Origin: Dyella_A sp050749815
Lineage (GTDB): Bacteria; Pseudomonadota; Gammaproteobacteria; Xanthomonadales; Rhodanobacteraceae
DNA length: 64,000 nt
NCBI RefSeq assembly: GCF_050749815.1
Contig: NZ_CP192735.1
Coordinates: 2,046,001 to 2,110,000, forward strand
Direction: 5' to 3'
Positions 61,834 to 64,000 of this stretch are shown here, one piece after another (positions within the stretch are counted from its first letter, which is position 1; each line of letters begins with the position of its first letter). A model generated the notes under the pieces. That model was not told the DNA's origin, searched no databases, and saw only the letters and a program-made list of their open reading frames with translations. The position numbers were made by a program, and so were the translations under genes.

Positions 61834-62318
61834 AGGCGGGAGAACGACCAGGACTGCATGCGGCCGTCCTTGTACGGCATCACGCCGTGGAACGGGCGCG
61901 GGTCCTCGTCGAACACCAGCGGCAGGAAGTGGCGATCGCCCTCCCACATCGGCAGCTCCATCAGCCGGTCGCGCTCGACCCACTCCAGCGTGCCTTCCGG
62001 ATTGGTCTGCAGCGGCGTGCCCTCGAAGGCGTCGACGATGAAGATGAAGCCGAGCCAGTCCTCGCCCTGCTTGCCGAAGCCGGGCCAGTTGAGGGTGCCG
62101 CGTAGCTGCATGGAGGTGCACTCGATGCCGGCCTCCTCGCGGATCTCGCGACGCATGCAGGCGGCGGCGTCTTCGCCCGGCTCCATCTTGCCGCCCAGGC
62201 CGTTGTACTTGCCCAGATGCTGGTCGTCGGGGCGCGCGTTGCGGTGGATCATCAGCACCCGGCGGCGATCGGGCGAGAGCACATAGCCGAGCGTGGCGAC
62301 GATGGGGCAGTAAGGCAT
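61830..62318 (-). CDS. Nudix hydrolase (8-oxo-dGTPase-like), first of pair
   Basis: A 162-residue protein with a canonical Nudix box: GGKMEPGEDAAACMRREIREEAGIE (G-x5-E-x7-REUxEExGU). The start MPYCPIVATLGYVLSPDRRRVLMIHRN is like the NUDT1/MTH1-type and YjaD-like phosphohydrolases, which sanitise oxidised dNTPs. The ending FHGVMPYKDGRMQSWSFS is typical of that group. The ATG is at 62318; a TTG at 62333 would be leaderless from a TACACT box. The second Nudix gene overlaps its stop by GTGA. Confidence 0.9.
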   Translation of the reverse strand: MPYCPIVATLGYVLSPDRRRVLMIHRNARPDDQHLGKYNGLGGKMEPGEDAAACMRREIREEAGIECTSMQLRGTLNWPGFGKQGEDWLGFIFIVDAFEGTPLQTNPEGTLEWVERDRLMELPMWEGDRHFLPLVFDEDPRPFHGVMPYKDGRMQSWSFSRL

Positions 62319-62340
62319 GGCGGAGGCTGGCAAAGCGCAC

Positions 62341-62346
62341 AGTGTA
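62341..62346 (-). promoter_or_regulatory. candidate -10 box (TACACT) for Nudix pair
   Basis: Reading on the minus strand, TACACT is 22 nt before the ATG at 62318 and 7 nt before an in-frame TTG at 62333. The same hexamer is used ahead of mfd and the cation-efflux gene. Confidence 0.4.
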
Positions 62347-62424
62347 GCGCCGCCGCGTGCGCCGGCTGAACCGTCACCGCCCGCGCCCTTGCGTCAACCC
62401 GTATCGCCCGGCGACCATCGGGGA

Positions 62425-63234
62425 ATGCCTGGATCACCCGCACCGGTTCTGACGTTTCCCCGCTGGCGCCCGCTGATCGGCGCCGCGCTGTTGCTCGCCC
62501 TGCTGGTCGGCTGCACGCCGCGCGCGCGCGCGTTGGACAGCGAGGAGCGCGAGTTCGATGGCCAGCGCTTCCACGTGGTCAGCATCGACCTGACCCGGCA
62601 GAGCCTCAGCCTGCACTGGCGCAACCCCGACGATGGCCAGGCCTACGGCAGCATCGACGCCCTGCAGCAGTGGGGCACGCGCCACGGCAAGCGGCTGCTG
62701 TTCGCCGCCAACGCGGGCATCTACGACCACAAGGACGCCCCGCTGGGCCTGTACGTGGAAGGCGGACGCACGCTGGTGCCGCTGAACCGCGCCCGCGGCA
62801 ATCCGGCCGCTGGCAACTTTTCGATGCAGCCCAACGGCGTGTTCGCGGTATACGCCGACGGCCGCGCCGCCGTGCGCACCACCGAGGCGTTCAAGGCTGA
62901 GGGCAAGGCCGCGGCGCTGGCCACGCAGTCCGGCCCGATGCTGGTGATCGACGGCCAGCTCAACGCGCAGTTCGAAGACGACTCCTCCAGCATGAAGTGG
63001 CGCAGCGGCGTGTGCGCGACTTCGCCCACGCGTGTGGTGTTCGCGGTGAGCGAGACACCGGTGAACTTCCACACCTTCGCGCGGCTGTTCCGTGACGGCC
63101 TGGGCTGCCGTGACGCGCTGTACCTGGACGGCAGCATTTCGCAGTTTTACGTGGACGGCGAAGGCTACAGCGGCGCGCCCTCGTTCATGCTCAAGCCCTA
63201 TGCCGGCATCTTCGCGGTGTTCGGCGATTCATGA
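62425..63234 (+). CDS. phosphodiester glycosidase-family (DUF2233) lipoprotein
   Basis: A 269-residue protein. Signal peptide ending in a lipobox (LLALLVGC). The DUF2233/NAGPA domain: FHVVSIDLTRQSLSLHW, LFAANAGIYDHKDAPLGLYVEGGRTLVPLNRARG, NFSMQPNGVFAVYADG, and the C-terminal CRDALYLDGSISQFYVDG. Related human NAGPA uncovers mannose-6-phosphate; in bacteria the fold acts on phosphodiester-linked sugars. ATG at 62425. Its TGA overlaps the start of the next gene (ATGA). Confidence 0.87.
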   Translation: MPGSPAPVLTFPRWRPLIGAALLLALLVGCTPRARALDSEEREFDGQRFHVVSIDLTRQSLSLHWRNPDDGQAYGSIDALQQWGTRHGKRLLFAANAGIYDHKDAPLGLYVEGGRTLVPLNRARGNPAAGNFSMQPNGVFAVYADGRAAVRTTEAFKAEGKAAALATQSGPMLVIDGQLNAQFEDDSSSMKWRSGVCATSPTRVVFAVSETPVNFHTFARLFRDGLGCRDALYLDGSISQFYVDGEGYSGAPSFMLKPYAGIFAVFGDS

Positions 63235-64000
63235 GGCGCGAGACCGTATGGCGCTGGGCGCGCCGCCTGCTCGTGGCCCTCGTGCTGCTGGTGCTCGCCG
63301 CCGGCATTGGTGCGTGGGTGCTGCTGGCTCGTAGTCGTGCCGCGCTGGATGGCGAGGTCGTGGCGCGCGGATTGAGCGCCCCGGTGAGCATCCAACGCGA
63401 TGCGCTGGGCACGGCCACGCTCGAAGGCAAGACCCGCGACGACCTCAGCTATGCGCTGGGCTATGTGCACGCGCTGGAACGCTACTTCTCGATGGACCTG
63501 ATGCGCCGGCTGCCCGCCGGCGAGCTGTCTGCGCTGGTCGGCAAGGCCGCACTGCCGACCGATATCGCACATCGCCGCCTGCGCCTGCGCGCGGTAGTCG
63601 AGCAGGCCTACGCGCAACTGCCGGCCGATCAGCGCCGCACGCTCGATCGTTACCGCGATGGCGTGAATGCCGGGCTGGGCGATCTGTCCGTGCGGCCGTG
63701 GGAGTACTTCCTGCTCGGTACGCGGCCGCAGCCGTGGCGGTCGGAAGACAGCCTGCTGGTGATCGCCGCGATGTACCTGGACCTCAACAGCGACGGCGGC
63801 AACACGCGCGAGCTGCGCATCGCCCAGATGCGCGCCGCCCTGCCGCGCGCGGTGGTGGATTTCCTGCTCGCACCCGACCCGGATTGGGAGGCGCCGCTCA
63901 CCGGCACGCTGTCGCGACAACCGGTGGTGCCGGACGCCGCCACCTTCGACCTGCGCCACCAGGCGACGGCGAAAGGACACGACCTCGCCGACGTGCTGGC
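63231..64000 (+). CDS. penicillin acylase-family protein, 3'-truncated
   Basis: The ATG at 63231 overlaps the stop of the glycosidase gene, and 256 codons are open to the window edge. After one membrane helix (LLVALVLLVLAAGIGAWVLLA), SIQRDALGTATLEGKTRDDLSYALGYVHALERYFSMDLMRRLPAGELSALVG is the start of the penicillin/cephalosporin acylase alpha subunit. YRDGVNAGLG fits the alpha-chain helix and LLGTRPQPWRSED the spacer. Such N-terminal nucleophile hydrolases remove acyl chains from beta-lactams or homoserine lactones; the self-cleaved beta subunit with its Ser lies outside the window. Confidence 0.9.
   Translation, partial: MRRETVWRWARRLLVALVLLVLAAGIGAWVLLARSRAALDGEVVARGLSAPVSIQRDALGTATLEGKTRDDLSYALGYVHALERYFSMDLMRRLPAGELSALVGKAALPTDIAHRRLRLRAVVEQAYAQLPADQRRTLDRYRDGVNAGLGDLSVRPWEYFLLGTRPQPWRSEDSLLVIAAMYLDLNSDGGNTRELRIAQMRAALPRAVVDFLLAPDPDWEAPLTGTLSRQPVVPDAATFDLRHQATAKGHDLADVL

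Overview
The window is dense, GC-rich (roughly two-thirds G+C) gammaproteobacterial chromosome. Gene content and protein style point to Xanthomonadales, most likely the Rhodanobacteraceae (Rhodanobacter/Dyella/Frateuria-like). The indicators are a kinase-less PAS2-GAF-PHY-PAS9 phytochrome next to a heme oxygenase (as in Xanthomonas), DUF6491 and Gly/His/Tyr-rich secreted proteins, REP-like elements reading TGTAGGAGCCCGC...GCGGGCTCCTACA, and the GTCATTCCCGCG palindrome. The genus is an inference. I recognised no rRNA, tRNA, CRISPR array, prophage or insertion sequence. Almost everything looks like core or shell chromosome, with small accessory or decaying patches near 5.0-5.4 kb, 14.5-15.5 kb and 60.4-60.8 kb.

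Layout. 0-10 kb: the tail of an AsmA-like protein, an EamA exporter, a LysR regulator divergent from an NAD(P)-binding reductase with an obvious shared operator, a CGNR regulator, a decayed alpha/beta hydrolase, TMEM175-like and dehalogenase-like genes, rlmJ, an Slp lipoprotein and a cation-efflux protein. 10-15.5 kb: a GNAT protein, mfd (carrying an in-frame palindromic-repeat insertion) and a frameshifted renalase-like oxidoreductase. 15.8-18 kb: egtB-egtD for ergothioneine. 18-31 kb: rlmKL, an amidase, tesB, the light-sensing pair bphO-bphP, bpt, a GltS-like FMN protein and purT. 30.2-31.4 kb: an SPFH / 23-aa membrane peptide / Arc-type repressor operon. 33.6-35.7 kb: copper and cytochrome-oxidase assembly genes (Sco, PCu(A)C, CtaG). 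35.8-39.3 kb: a Gld-type ABC exporter operon. 41-43 kb: a NarL-type two-component pair. 43.4-45.9 kb: GNAT-minC-minD-minE. 50.9-51.9 kb: a fluoride riboswitch controlling crcB and a DUF190 gene. 52-58 kb: cfa, a proline-iminopeptidase-like hydrolase, a MASE1-GGDEF cyclase, a TraB/GumN protein and an N-formylglutamate amidohydrolase. 58.2-60.4 kb: parC. 61.4-64 kb: two overlapping Nudix genes, a phosphodiester glycosidase and the start of a penicillin-acylase family gene that runs off the window.

Coupling. Many neighbours share 4-bp ATGA or GTGA stop/start overlaps (egtB-egtD, hydrolase-rlmL, bphO-bphP, sco-pcuAC, the ABC permease and ATPase, GNAT-minC, cupin-TraB, the two Nudix genes, and glycosidase-acylase), which indicates translationally coupled operons.

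The most distinctive items are the SPFH/microprotein/Arc operon with a GATATCAA-T-TTGATATC palindrome, the REP-like elements (one pair flanking a decayed copy of the parC 3' end), the palindromic-repeat insertion inside mfd, and several genes whose -10-like hexamer lies so close to the start codon that leaderless mRNAs are likely. Starts were chosen from Shine-Dalgarno positions and family alignments made from memory; no database search was possible.
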